Part shown: positions 50,041-61,240 of the stretch, piece by piece | Numbering within the stretch: the stretch's first letter is position 1 | Layout of the letters: every line of letters starts with the position of its first letter | Assembly: GCA_958450325.1 (NCBI GenBank) | Contig: OY288257.1 | Location: forward strand, 4,793,873-4,857,872 | DNA length: 64,000 nt | Direction: 5' to 3' | Origin: Agrostemma githago | Lineage: Eukaryota; Streptophyta; Magnoliopsida; Caryophyllales; Caryophyllaceae | Made by a program: the position numbers and the translations under genes | Notes under the pieces: model-generated | Database searches by the model: none | Told to the model about the DNA's origin: nothing | What the model saw: the letters and a program-made list of their open reading frames with translations, nothing else

Positions 50041-50188
50041 TATATAAGGCAGGCATGCATGCATGCATGCAGACCCCAATACTTGATATACAGAACACAC
50101 TCACACACACACACCAATCAGAGAATTAAAGAAGAAATCGATCTCGGTTACAGTATATAATTACTTAACATTTGCCTTTCTTTGATTT
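50041..50188 (+). promoter_or_regulatory. TATA box, RY repeat and 5'UTR exon of the plus-strand GRDP gene
   Basis: TATATAA at 50041-50047 is followed by an extended CATGCATGCATGCATGC (50054-50070) near the inferred transcription start. The UTR exon ends at 50188 before GTGAGT. The next exon begins at 50747, ten bases before the ATG. The CATGCATG repeat also occurs in the paralogue's promoter, but there it is upstream of the TATA box. Confidence 0.55.
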
Positions 50189-50547
50189 GTGAGTTGCTAA
50201 TTAATCTCTTTCATTACTACTACTACCACTACTTTACTTAATTGCTTTATCAATTTTAATTAATTTGTCTTCAATCTTCATGATACATGCATACTATACT
50301 TGCATACCAAACCCGGCCTGGACATGGGTCGGGTGGGTTGGGTCCAGGTGAGCCGGGACAATCCCAATCCGGATGTGTGAACAGAACATCCCTCCCCGGC
50401 CTTATCAAACATAAATAATTAGCTCAAGTTGTAAGAAACTCTTATATAAAATCGTCATACTATAAAGCATATATATAAGAGGATCTAGTTCAAAATAATG
50501 TAAAATTGTAAATCAACTTAAAAGGGACAATTATCAATTTATCATCA

Positions 50548-50549
<2 letters not shown>

Positions 50550-50627
<78 letters not shown>
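50550..50627. repeat. (ATT)n microsatellite
   Basis: About 26 ATT units in the 5'UTR intron of the GRDP gene. The paralogue has (TAA)n in the equivalent intron. Confidence 0.95.
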
Positions 50628-50628
<1 letters not shown>

Positions 50629-50756
50629 CAAATGTTTATTGAATTATCGTTGTTATGGACTTATATATGGGTCAGTTCAAGTAGGACGGTCTCATACAAT
50701 AATTTGCATAATTTAAGTGATTTTGTTAATGATATATATAGGGCAGGGTGCAAAAA

Positions 50757-53700
50757 ATGGAAAAAGAGCAAGCTAGGGAGTGGAGTGAAGCACAAAGCAT
50801 AAGATTCAGCGTTGATCTTGTTGAGGCTGCCAAAAAACATTTGAAATTTCTTGCTGCTGTTGACAGGAATCGCCATCTCTATGAAGAACATGTTTTAGAA
50901 AGGGCCATCTTCAGGTCAAATGAACTTCCTTTTTTTTTTTTGTAATGTTTTTTCGATCCTGTTATGGAACCCATTCAACCAAAACTTTGATACGATGGTG
51001 GGAGGTCAGAAATATTTATATACTCTGACATCTCCTCTGCATGCAATTTCTCCACACTTTTTCATGAGTTTGTTAAAACCTATTGAAAGTTTACACTCGT
51101 ATGAAAAAAAGATTTGGCCCATCAATAAAACTCTTATGAGAAGTAACCGCTTTTCTTTTTCATTTCATACTCCAAATGAAGATCTTTTGAAAAAAGAAAA
51201 TTGTGCTTTCGGATCTGTGTCCATGCATGAAAGCAAGATATCCAATTAACCTTTTCGTTTTCAAAATGAATGACAAATTCTTCTCTGAGACTGTTTTCAT
51301 GACACTAGCCTACCCTACCCAACCCAAAACCTTGTATCTTTAGTCTTTACAGTTTTTCTACTGATTGTGCACCCAAACAAAAAAAAAGTGTTTGTACTGA
51401 TACAAAAGTCCAAGCATTAACCTGATTGTTTTCTTCATACTCTGTAACATAATTATTGATGTTTCTTATTCTTGATTTCTCGGTCTCGGGTCATGCTACA
51501 TTGCATCTTTCAGGTACAATGCCTTTTGGCTTCCTTTGCTCGCCAAACATTTGGAGAACCCTGTTGTTGCTGACGACGAACCGTTGGTTGTTCCTCTGGA
51601 CTGTGAATGGATATGGCATTGCCACAGGCTAAACCCAGTATGATTTCGATTCAACTATCTCTATTCAATTTTCAGAGTTACAACAATCAGATCTTTTGAA
51701 TCCAATTAATGATACACTTTTTTATGATACAGTTAAGATACAAATTCGACTGTGAGAAGCTGTATGGAAGAATTCTTGGCTATCGTAACGTCATATCATC
51801 TGTTGAAGCGACATCAAAGAGCAAAACTGAGGAGATATGGAACAAAATGTATCCCGAGGAACCCTATCAGCTTGACTTGAACAAACCCTTTTCCGAGGAT
51901 GCCCTCCCAAAAGTACCCGAAAATGCTAAATTTACCAGTTATGATCTGATTGCTGCTGTCAAAAGACAAATTTCATTCACATACCAGGTACATACCAAAA
52001 GCTCTACTCCATAATTTTGATGACGATCCAATGCTGATACGACATATGATGTAATGTGTGTAAATTTGATAGATATCGAGGCAATATGCAGCGGATGATA
52101 AGTACCTGAATGAAGCTGTGCGTAGATACAAAGGGTTTTTGCATATGATTAGAACGAACGATAAGAAGGATAGGAAATGTTTTTATGTGCCTACTTATGA
52201 TATCGACTTGATATGGCACACACACCAGTTACATCCAGAGTCTTACTGCAAAGACCTGTCTGAAAGTGTAGGCAGGGTGTGCCATCACAATGACACTATT
52301 TCTGATAGATCACCAGGCAACATTCTTCAGACCGGATTTTCGGACATAACTAGGCTTTGGGAAGAGGATTATGGCAGAAGTTATTGGACGGCTGGCACAC
52401 TTCATAGAGGAGATGCCCCAACTCCAGTTACTCTACACCCTGTCGATTTCAGTGATAATAATATTAGTATGGCAGACCAGAAGTTAAACAATTGTGGCAA
52501 CCCAATTCAATTTCCATCCATGAAATCTGTGGAGGTAAATAATACCAAAGCACTATCGTATCAGTTTCACGACTGTTGAGGCCTCTTCATTCTCGTGTGT
52601 GTGATGGGGCATTGTCCCACATCGGTAGAATTAGAGTGAGGAGACTGGTTTATGAGAATGAGCAGACCTCAACAACGACAACGAGAGATAAATCTAATTT
52701 GTGAGATTTATACATGTACAGGTTCATTTAGAGTTTGTGGAAATCAAGAATGTAGCAGAGGGGCAGAAAGAAAACCTCGTCGTCTACTTCAGTAAGAAAC
52801 AACACGACAAGGTTTTCAACGCCAAGAGATGTTTGCGCACATCATCCGAGTCTGGTGAAAAACAGGTTGCTTCTTTTAAATGTGAGCCGACAGGAGATTT
52901 TCTCTTTGAACTGATGATGTCGCGTTCCTCTGATTCCAATGAGTTGGAGCTACTTGGATCTTACACTCTTTCTCTGCAAGAATTAATGGCTTCTGGGTCT
53001 CAGCTTTCGGCCAACATGTGGCTCCCTATGGAACCTGTATCGGGCAACACGGAAAATTCTGACCCAATCCTTGTCCATACCTCTATTTCGTTCACTCCTC
53101 CGGTTCCTGCACCTCAAGTATTTAGATTTGTTACGTCCGAAGATAATAACATCCTCACACAAGTGTTGGACCAAGATGGGAAACAAGTGTTTAGCCTTGA
53201 CATGAGGTTAATACTTCGCTTTAATGAGATAATATTATTTTCATGTTACTTTCTTCCGCGATAAGGAAATTAAAACAGTTAAATTGTTTTCCAGGTCGAT
53301 AAAGGGATCCACCGGGTCACTGGGAGAGGTATACGGCATAACAGACTCTGGTGAAGAGTGCAAACTCGCTGAAGTCATGGAGAATAAATGGACGATAAAG
53401 GGATCCAACGGGTCACTGAAGCTTCAAAACAATTCCGGAAAGGATGATAGTTTGTGTGAGCTTGTCGGAAATAAGATGGTAATAATCAGTTTTATAATCT
53501 TGTCTGAAAAACTTCAGGAGAAATTGATATAAATATCCTCGACGATGTATGTATTTTGTATAGGTGAAACTCTTTCCTGGAAGAAGACTGGAGTTTGAAA
53601 CCGTACCCTTGGAGAAACAAAACCTCAAACAAGGGTTCTTGACTGCTGTAGAATTCTCAATCGAAAACCCTTATGGAAAGGCGGTTGCATTGATCGACTT

Positions 53701-54534
53701 CCAATCAAAAACTTTCAAGGTATATTCGTCGAAACTACTCGTATATATGTTGTTTCCAACCCCTTCACTAACAACCTAACAAATTGTCAACAGGCAATAG
53801 AAGAATGGATAATCGTACCCGGAATTACCTTGGTATTCTTACTGTCTGAAATTGTGAAAGAAGAGATGAATGCCAAGATAGGGCACATCACGCAGGTTAG
53901 CTCCAAGACCGGTGAAACTGAACATATGGTGAAAAAAGAGGGATTTGCTGACTGTGCCAAATGTTTCTCCTGTGGGGTCCATGCTGGTGGTGAAAATTTA
54001 GGCATGGTAAAAAAGGAGGGATTTGCTGACTGTGCCAAATGTTTCTCTTGTGGGGTCCATGCTGGTGGTGAAAATTTAGGCATGGTAAAAAAGGAGGGAT
54101 TTGCTGACTGTGCCAAATGTTTCTCTTGTGGGGTCCATGCTGGTGGTGAAAATTTAGGCATGGTAAAAAATGGATTTGTTGTGGGTGCCGAGTGTTCGGA
54201 ATGTGGTGCAGGTTGCGCTCATTTAGGGACCAAGGTACAAAAGAACGGATTCATTGTTGGTGAAATTGGAAATATGGTGAAAAATGGGACTAGGGGTGCC
54301 GAGTGTAGTGGTTCAGAATGTGGTGCAGGTTGTGCTCATTTAGCTGACAAGGTAAAAAAGATTGGGTTTGCGGACTGTGCCAAATGCTATGGATGTGAGG
54401 TCCTTTCTGGGGAGAAATTAGCTAAATGTACCAGGTGTACCTTCTGTACTGTCCTGTCGGGTGATGGAGATGGTGGCGGCAAGAGGGCTGGTGATTATGG
54501 AGGCATGGTCGATGATGGTGTGGGCGCAAGCTAA
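50757..54534 (+). CDS. GRDP-family (DUF1399) protein with C-terminal Cys repeats
   Basis: Coding exons 50757-50914, 51514-51637, 51733-51987, 52073-52534, 52722-53206, 53295-53478, 53564-53719, 53794-54534. Borders are GT-AG, total 854 codons plus stop. The start MEKEQAREW matches the family and the minus-strand paralogue, with which every exon border is shared. Marks: FLAAVDRNRHLYEE, CEWIWHCHRLNP, YDIDLIWHTHQLHPESYCKDL, a C2-like middle (VHLEFVEIKN), SIENPYGKAVALIDF and EEWIIVPG before the tail. The tail replaces the usual Gly-rich end with three 26-residue Cys repeats plus related CxxC blocks. No internal stop. Function is not known beyond family links to growth and stress; a metal-binding or disulfide-bonded tail is an inference. 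Confidence 0.92.
53926..54453 (+). repeat. Cys-rich coding repeats of the GRDP tail
   Basis: Three consecutive 78-bp units (53926-54159) encode MVKKEGFADCAKCFSCGVHA + GGENLG. Two diverged ECGAGCAHL units and FADCAKCYGC / CTRCTFCTVLSG blocks follow. The 78-bp copies are almost identical, so they arose recently. The shared seeds GMVK.G, CAKCY and VLSG link this tail to the otherwise different repeats of the minus-strand gene. Confidence 0.9.
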
Positions 54535-55004
54535 GGTGCCTCTGTGCTTGAAGTCAGTCATTCTGGTTGTATCTCTATATTTCCATGGTCTTGTCAAGAG
54601 ATCATATATGGTCATTGAAGTCATGATATAATAATAATAATGGTGATGTTAATTTGGTGACATTGATTTCAAGTTTTTAACTTTTAATTAAGCACCTATA
54701 TAGTACAGTATATAATTCACCAAATCAAATGGTTACCAACCTGAATCAAGAGACAGACAATCTTCAATTTAGCAAAAAGAAAGTAATTAAAAACAGAAAA
54801 CAAAGAACACACAGAATAAGGAGTAATCTCATTAAATGGATCATATATATATATATATAGGGAGTCCGAGTAATAACTTTGAACACATATTGTACGCACG
54901 CAACTAATTAAGACGGGTTTCATAGATTTGAAATTGTTATGTTACGATCTTGTATCATACAGCATTGTGGTGATTGAGATGGATGGATGAGATGAGCATC
55001 AGCA
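54535..55004. other. Space between two convergent genes
   Basis: Contains the 3' flanks of the GRDP gene (+) and the CYSTM gene (-). A short (AT)n lies at 54845-54860. No gene seen. Confidence 0.6.
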
Positions 55005-56613
55005 TCAGCTGATGAAAATGATAGAAGGGTCGCAGCAGCACTCGTCAATTAGGCAGCAGCAGCACAAAGCAGCTAGACTGCAGCAATCAACCAACAATAA
55101 CATACTCACTCAAAATAACATCGTTACTACTATTCCATGCGGACACTATTTTTTGCCTTGTTTCATTAAAATACTCTTTAATGGGGCAAAAAATAATGTC
55201 CGGAGGGAGTAGTATATGTATATTGCATGTATAGCCTAATAATTTTTTCATTAAATGGGGTTTAAGCCCAAACTATTTTACTTTATTGACTAACTGCATG
55301 CAACTATCTCATTCTCATCCAATAATTATAATTATAATTATAATTATAATTATAATTATAATTATAATTATGTAATTAATCAAGATAATTAGAAAGCTTA
55401 AATAATTTTACTCCTCTGTCTTTGTTCTTTTTTTTTTGGTAATAATATTCCTCACAGATATTATGAGTACATAGTTTTGGGTGTGATAGATTATGAGGAG
55501 AAAGGGAGTTATAGTAAGTATACCAGCCCTCAAGGAAACCAGTCTGCCTCCGGGGCGGCGGAGGAGGAGGAGCATAATATTGTGGGGGTGCCATCACCGG
55601 TGGACCTTGATAATAACCTACGGACGGAGTATATTGTTTTCATCAAACACTTGTTATTACAGTGCGGAAAAGTGGGACAAAGGATCCACATTGCGTCATT
55701 TACTCCCTATAATATCTCTATTCATTAGTAGATCTAGCAAAAATGGATTCGGGACGACATGCATGCAATGCATGTTTACTAAACCCCTGAACGAGGTTAA
55801 TCGACAGTGACGGATCTAGGATTTAGGATTTTAGAATTGAACCGAGCTTTTTCATCTTCCTTTTAGGGGGCGTTTGTTTCGTGCATAGGTATGGATTCGG
55901 AATGAGGAATCATACCAAGGTGGTATTGGATTGGAACTTGATTTCTCATACCTTGTGTTTGTTTCGATTTAGTTGGTATCGGGTTAATACTTAACTAGTG
56001 TCAATAATCTTCCAAAAAAACCACTTAAATTTTTTTTTAAAAAAATAATTTAATTAATTTCAGGTATATTATGCTATAATCAAATATATTTTTTCATAAC
56101 ATTTAAAAAAATTATCAATTTTTTGTTAAATTGATTCCCATAGGTATAAATCTCATACCCAAGGAGGGGGTTGGGTATGGGATACCCATACCTCATGGGT
56201 TTGAGGTATGGGTATGAAAACAATTTTTTTCGCAAACAAACACAAGGTATGGGTTTGGAATCCTTATACCCAAATTTGATCAACCAAACACCCCCTTAAT
56301 ACACTACGAGTAATATTCTTGAGGGAAAAAATGCTTAGAAAAAACTTGGTTAAAGTTATGAAGAAGAATTCATCATGCTCCATTTGGTACTTGTTTTTGC
56401 AATAAGGATACTTAACAGATTTATAATAACGGATAATAAGATGAGTAGAATATATAGCATTAGCATATTTTAGTAGCAAATTGGTAGATTCGATAACAAA
56501 AAGGAAATAATAGAGTATGAAAAGAGAGGAGAAGTAGAAGGAGGGTGGGTAGCTAACCAACCTTGAGCAGGATAGGGGTAGGGGTAGGGGTAGGCATACT
56601 TGGGGTCACTCAT
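55005..56613 (-). CDS. CYSTM (Cys-rich transmembrane) family protein
   Basis: Three minus-strand exons join in frame: 56613-56562, 55617-55524, 55077-55005 (72 residues plus TGA). The N-terminus is a Tyr/Pro repeat (MSDPKYAYPYPYPYP). The middle is YYAPPPPPPRRQTGFLEG. The C-terminus is CLAALCCCCLIDECCCDP followed by SIIF, the diagnostic CYSTM module: a Cys-rich single membrane segment at the C-terminal end. Family knowledge: small tail-anchored, probably palmitoylated plasma-membrane proteins implicated in stress tolerance and metal or pathogen responses. Both introns hold MITEs (55127-55211 and 55866-56295). Gene is intact and full-length. The PY repeat is encoded by GGGGTA units on the plus strand. 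Confidence 0.9.
55127..55211. mobile_element. Short Stowaway-like MITE in CYSTM intron 2
   Basis: Arms ggacactattttttgcc and ggcaaaaaataatgtcc are inverted around a short loop. The right end reads cggagggag followed by TA. About 85 bp, related to the split MITE at 6223/33410. Confidence 0.6.
55321..55371. repeat. (AATTAT)n microsatellite
   Basis: Tandem aattat/ataatt units in CYSTM intron 2. Confidence 0.95.
55866..56295. mobile_element. PIF/Harbinger (Tourist-like) MITE in CYSTM intron 1
   Basis: Ends GGGGGCGTTTGTTT and, inverted, GGGGGTGTTTGGTT. TTA target duplication at 55863-55865 and 56296-56298. 430 bp, non-coding, with further internal inverted 'ggtatggg' blocks. Confidence 0.9.
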
Positions 56614-56974
56614 CCTTCTAGTTTCAACTGTGAAGCAAATACTGTACTTGGTTGCAGCCCAAAAAAAAAAAAAACAACAGAAGAAGAAGAAGAAGAAGAG
56701 TAAACAACCTTACCTTAACTCTTAAGGAATACTTACTGGAGTATGACTTATCGTATTTGTGTTGTTGGACGTATGATTGATGTAGGTACGTTTAAATAAA
56801 TAAAGGGAGGTTGATGGAGTTGTTTTTAAGGTTAAGTTGCGTTTAGGAATGGCTGAGATTAGGAAACCCATTTATCTATCTTATTCTAATCTCTTCCGTA
56901 TCCATATCACTTTGTCTATCACAAATTATCCATGATATTGTCATACTCCAACGTCTTAAACATTACTCCGTACT
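56614..56974. promoter_or_regulatory. Upstream region of the CYSTM gene
   Basis: No coding sequence. It should include the promoter and 5'UTR of the minus-strand CYSTM gene. A GAA/poly-A tract lies at 56660-56700 and an AT-rich TTTATTTATTTAAA (minus strand, about 56793-56806) could serve as a TATA-like element, which is only a guess. Confidence 0.35.
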
Positions 56975-57112
56975 TCGACATAAGCCAAGAGGCAGATCTT
57001 GTGCCACTCCACCTGGTCGTATGAAACTGGCATGCATCCTGGCTCCCGAGACTCTTTCATAGAATTCCAACAATTTCTCTCGCTCCTCAAAAGCCCACAG
57101 GAACGGAGTTAA
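56975..57112 (-). pseudogene. nad7: NUMT: fragment of mitochondrial nad7
   Basis: The minus strand reads without stops LTPFLWAFEEREKLLEFYER then VSGARMHASFIRPGGVAQDL and PLGLCR. This is the highly conserved core of complex I 49-kDa subunit (Nad7/NuoD), which is mitochondrially encoded in plants. Only 138 bp match; similarity ends abruptly on both sides in unrelated nuclear DNA. So it is a nuclear insertion of mitochondrial DNA, not a gene. Confidence 0.85.
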
Positions 57113-57957
57113 TAGAAGACTCTTGTATGTACAATATAACCCTCTCTTCCGCTACTGGTGGACTGTTGCATGAGAACAAACCTGAAAAATACGATAATAA
57201 TATTTTTATCTATTTCTATCTAAATAGGTAACCATTTGACCTATTCCAACATTTTAGAATACTTCCTCACAAACCTAAAATTGTTTTCATATACTCCACG
57301 GAGTATTATAATTATATTATACTTTGTATACTACAGGAGTAGTTTAGTAAAGTTGATGGAATATTATGGAAGGATGAAACAGATTTGGCAAAGCTAAAAC
57401 GACTTTGTATTTATGAGATCCATGCCTGATTTATACCAGGAGCAACCAAAGTTGACCCAAAATCTAATCATGATTTGTCCTAAATGACTTGATATGATCC
57501 AAATTCACTAATTTAAAACAAAGTACTACTCCGTATAACTAATCCAAGATGACGTAATTGACCCAATGAAAAAAATAACCAAACATGAAATCAACTAGTC
57601 CGTGACAAAGACAACCGAAAATGTTGCAAACAAAAATAACCAGAGCCAGGCTCCTCAACTCAAAGGATTCATTTGTCACGTGTAAGGTAGATTACAAGTG
57701 AAATAAAGAACAAGATTGTGGTTAGGGTTAGGGTTAGGGTTAGGATTAAGAATAACCCAACATTGAAATTTGAAAACCAAGCAAAGTAAATTGTTTATCA
57801 GGTTTGCTTCGGTAATTGTTCAAGATGTTGGGACCCTTTTTTTAAAATAAAAAAATAGATAAAGCCTTGTTTAAAAAATGATCGTTATTATTGCTATAAG
57901 AATAAATGAGACTTGAAACTCTCACATTCTTCCTCATAAGCAGGTGTTAATTAAGAT
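57113..57957. other. Intergenic DNA
   Basis: 57113-57185 may be more foreign or organellar sequence, but I cannot identify it. A TTAGGG run lies at 57722-57745. The rest is AT-rich with no gene. Confidence 0.45.
57722..57745 (+). repeat. Short interstitial TTAGGG run
   Basis: Four consecutive TTAGGG-type units. Most plants use TTTAGGG at telomeres, so this is more likely a simple repeat than a telomere relic. Confidence 0.7.
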
Positions 57958-58274
57958 CACTACTACAGTCGACGTCGTCGGCGCTTTATACGTGAATTTA
58001 CTCTTTTACCCTTCCTCTAATTATGATTATTGATATTAATTAAGTTTGTTAATGAATGTAATTAACATTTCCGAGTAAATTAAAATTACGGTTTTTGTAC
58101 TCTTGAACGGTTTTTGAGGCACGTGTCTCAACGTAACTCTCTTTTACCCTTATGTAATATATTCTAATGAATTTAATTAAGTTCCTTAACTAACGTAACA
58201 AATATATTCCCGACTAATTTGAAATGTCGGTTTTTGGACTATTGAACGGTCTCCGAGATACGTGTCTCAATGTC

Positions 58275-58304
58275 CATGCGTCTGGGGGGCCCCCCAGACG
58301 CATG
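58275..58304. repeat. Perfect 30-bp palindrome
   Basis: Arms CATGCGTCTGGGGGG and CCCCCCAGACGCATG meet with no spacer. It sits directly beside the SINE-like sequence. Confidence 0.95.
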
Positions 58305-58318
58305 AATTTTGTAATTAG

Positions 58319-58383
58319 TAAGGCTCGAACCCACAACCTCTTGAATACAAATGAGCCTCTTCACCACTAAACCAACTGAACAT
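58319..58383 (-). repeat. tRNA-like (SINE head) sequence
   Basis: The minus strand has an A box TGGTTTAGTGG matching the pol III consensus TRGYNNARNGG, and 33 bases later a B-box-like GGTTCGAGCC. The rest does not fold as a tRNA and has no CCA-side acceptor stem, so a tRNA-derived SINE head or tRNA relic is the best reading. Confidence 0.5.
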
Positions 58384-58965
58384 TGTTGATAAACCTTACT
58401 AAACTATTATCTATACTTGATTCTAAAACTTCCTAAAATCGCCTATTAATACAATTTTAATATTATTAATAATATTAGTGTTGTTGTGGATGGGGGAGGA
58501 TATATAATATAATATAATCCGTAACATAATAAAATGACGGTTTTCAAAAAAAAAAAACGTTTTATTATCGAGTTTCATTAACATGATTAAATTTTTTAAT
58601 TTCATTAACAAAGTTAGTGAATGTAATTAGGGAAGGACGTTGTTGTCTTTTCACATTAAAAATCGCCGACAACCTAATTTCTAGAAAAGTCGGGTTTCTC
58701 TAAAGAAAAGACACTTTTTTTAAGTGAGAGAAAATTAAATTAAATATGGTGAGTGGAGTTTGAGTGGATATATAATAAAGACAAGATAATAACGGAACGG
58801 TTTGAAAAATTAAAAAACCGCTTCATTAACGAGTTTCAATAACTAATCTAACTTCTAAAATTACGTACCATTAGTTAACTAATCTAATTAAGGCAAGGGC
58901 AAGATTGTCTTTTACTTTAAAAAGCGCCGACGACGTGGCTGAAATGTCGACGACGAAAAACAGCA

Positions 58966-60431
58966 CTCGTTAAGATACTCTTAATCCCGTTGTCAATATC
59001 TTAAACAAGAATTTACGATAAAAATAGATCCCCAGACAAATAAATGTCCACGTACACTACCAGTTCCTCTTCTGCGTCGCATCCATGTGCAAAAAAAATT
59101 ATACTGTAGTAACTCAGCAACAGTTGCACAGGCATCATACACATACTTTGGTTAGTAGGCCTTTTCGTCACCAGACAATATGATGTGTGAGTTGGTGAAA
59201 TACTTACATCTTCTCGAATCCTGGCCCATAGAATTACCGCAAATTCTTATTTGCGACAAACATGTCCAGCAAAGATTAAATATCACATACATACATACAT
59301 GGTTACTTAAGGACAAGTCATTTACTACTCCTTAGCTATTTTGATTTTTGTATGGTATTTTCCACGCAGTACACATGTTTTTAGCATTTCTATATGATAC
59401 TCTTGTACTTTTATAATCATACAATGGTACCCCTCACTTCTAGTGTATTATATCTTCATGCCCTTAATGATGTTTTCCATCTTTGACTTTCTCTTTCCAT
59501 TAGGTTGGAGGGAAATTGGGAAAGTGGACGAGGATACAAAGGGAAAGATTAGCATAAACAACCCAAGTAATCATAATTAAAGCAACATAACTAAAGCATA
59601 ACTAAGGGTATGGAGATCTGATACACTAAACGTGAGGGGTACCATGTATAAAGGGAAACAACCTTATAAAAGTGCAAGGATGTCATATAAAAAAACTAAA
59701 AACACGGGATGTCAGGTAGAAATCCCTTTTTGTATTATCTATATTTGACCCATCAACAAGACTTCACCTATAAATTACACACAGCTTTACCTCTACAGCC
59801 CGAAACTAGTAACTTTGAAAATAAATCATGATATCAACACCTTAATGAACATGAATTATTTAGCAGTAACTCAATTTGGTTGCCAAAAAGCTCGGAGTAT
59901 AGGAAGTAACAAATAAATAAATAAATAAACCTCTTTTAACTCTTGTATAAAACGTTAGACATACATAACAAGTTCATAATCAATCTACCTTCACAAAATA
60001 AAAGGTATTTCTAGGTGTAATAAGTTCTTGCTAGACCATCTTACTGAAATTCAAGTGTCACGGTCCCAACTCCCAATACTCTCCTCTATTGATAGCTTTT
60101 ACCGTCCAACAATTTCACGTTAACTTGGACTACTTAAACAGCCAACACGAGTTTGAATGAATGGATAACACGACAACATTATGAGAAGTATTCACAGTCC
60201 AAAGAGACGTCAAGGCCCTGTTTTTTTTTTCTGTTACTAAAATTACCAGAAATGAACTGAAGAAACTCAAGCTATGTCCAAACAAGTTAACAAACAAGGC
60301 TATGAGAAGCACGTTCACACAGATAAGTTGCTCCATTCAAACAATCTCATTGAATACATGCAATATTTAACAATTAACACTACGGCAAACGATTAACTAC
60401 TAAACAGCCCACCAATAACATATTCACATAC
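58966..60431. other. Intergenic DNA with a long-TIR MITE
   Basis: Holds the MITE at 59345-59733. Otherwise AT-rich; an 'aagat|gtaagt' donor-like site on the minus strand near 59207 could end an unrecognised exon, but I cannot confirm it. Confidence 0.4.
59345..59733. mobile_element. MITE with about 120-bp inverted arms
   Basis: 59345-59465 and 59600-59730 are imperfect inverted repeats sharing acttttata, atggtacccctcac and tagtgtat. Almost the whole element is stem. Target duplication was not resolved. Confidence 0.6.
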
Positions 60432-60514
60432 CAGTCATTAGCGAATTCAACTCTTCAACCATTAGGCGAAATCCTTGGATGCCTTCATAGCCTTCTTTGA
60501 TGTTTTCATAGACT
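60432..60514 (-). other. Exon-like segment downstream of the Dus2 gene
   Basis: A strong acceptor (C/T tract then gtgcag) precedes an open stretch VYENIKEGYEGIQGFRLMVE that ends at a strong donor GTATGT. It looks like a real internal exon. No frame-compatible partner was identified: the Dus2 frame has already stopped at 61241-61243. It may be a 3'UTR exon, an alternative last exon, or part of another gene. Confidence 0.4.
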
Positions 60515-60753
60515 CTGCACGATGAATTAGCCGGGGGGGGGGGGAGAGAAAAAATACACGCTTCAGTTTCAAATGGCAGCTAATGCTTGATGAAAAACTG
60601 CCTTCACAATGTTACAAAAGATATTTCTCGAAAATAGTACTCCGTACAAAATTGTTGCAAATAAAATACTGCTCCGTATATAATAGGGACAACATGCATA
60701 AAAGGATGGAGGCCTAACCCTCAATCATACAAAAAATTTCAAGCAAATTAGTA

Positions 60754-61030
60754 CTCCCTCAATCCCTCCATTTATATCCAAACAACCAACTTCTTTTTTG
60801 CACATTTGCCTTGCCAATGCACATATTGCAATGCTATATACATTTAATACGGAGTACTCTGTATGACATTATAAAAGATTATGATTTTTTTGTAAAAGAA
60901 GAATCAAACAAAATTCCACATAACTATATTTTATCTTATACGGAGTATATCACGACACGTTATGGAGATTCTCTTCATTTATGAATAGTGTCAAAATGAG
61001 AAATGTTGTGTTGGGGTATGAATGAAGGGA
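60754..61030. mobile_element. Stowaway-like MITE
   Basis: The left end is CTCCCTCAATCCCTCC after TA. The right end, gaatgaagggag, is followed by TA. 277 bp, no coding capacity; arms are diverged. Confidence 0.5.
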
Positions 61031-61240
61031 GTACTGGTGATGAATAATTTTCGTGCTCTCCAACTTATATTTGTAAATGTTGTATGCAATAGAATGGTAA
61101 AAACACCTAGGAGTGTAACAAGAAAAGGTAATTCTGTCAAAAATCCTCCGAACAGGCATGCTCCTTTTCAGATAGCGAATCAGGATGAATGAGAGGAGTT
61201 GACAACAAAACCTACGTACTTTTGTAGGGAGCATTGTGTG

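Larger units (their letters stand above)
57958..58965. mobile_element. Foldback or CACTA-derived non-coding element
   Basis: The left end CACTACTACAG is followed by an arm acgtcgtcggcgcttta. The right side holds the inverted arm aaaaagcgccgacgacgt. Internal pieces are also repeated in direct and inverted form (acggtttttg..ttgaacggt; gaacggtttgaaaaatta). The left end resembles CACTA termini; the right terminus is not clear. It has no coding capacity and hosts a SINE-like sequence and a 30-bp palindrome. Confidence 0.45.

Noticed and set aside
53926..54159. CRISPR-like regular repeats
   Set aside because: The units are contiguous 78-bp in-frame coding repeats with no spacers, in a plant gene.
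53787..54161. Antisense repeated frame MPKFSPPAWTPQEKHLAQ
   Set aside because: Shadow of the 78-bp coding repeats of the plus-strand GRDP gene.
57722..57745. Internal telomere relic
   Set aside because: Only four units and TTAGGG rather than the usual plant TTTAGGG.
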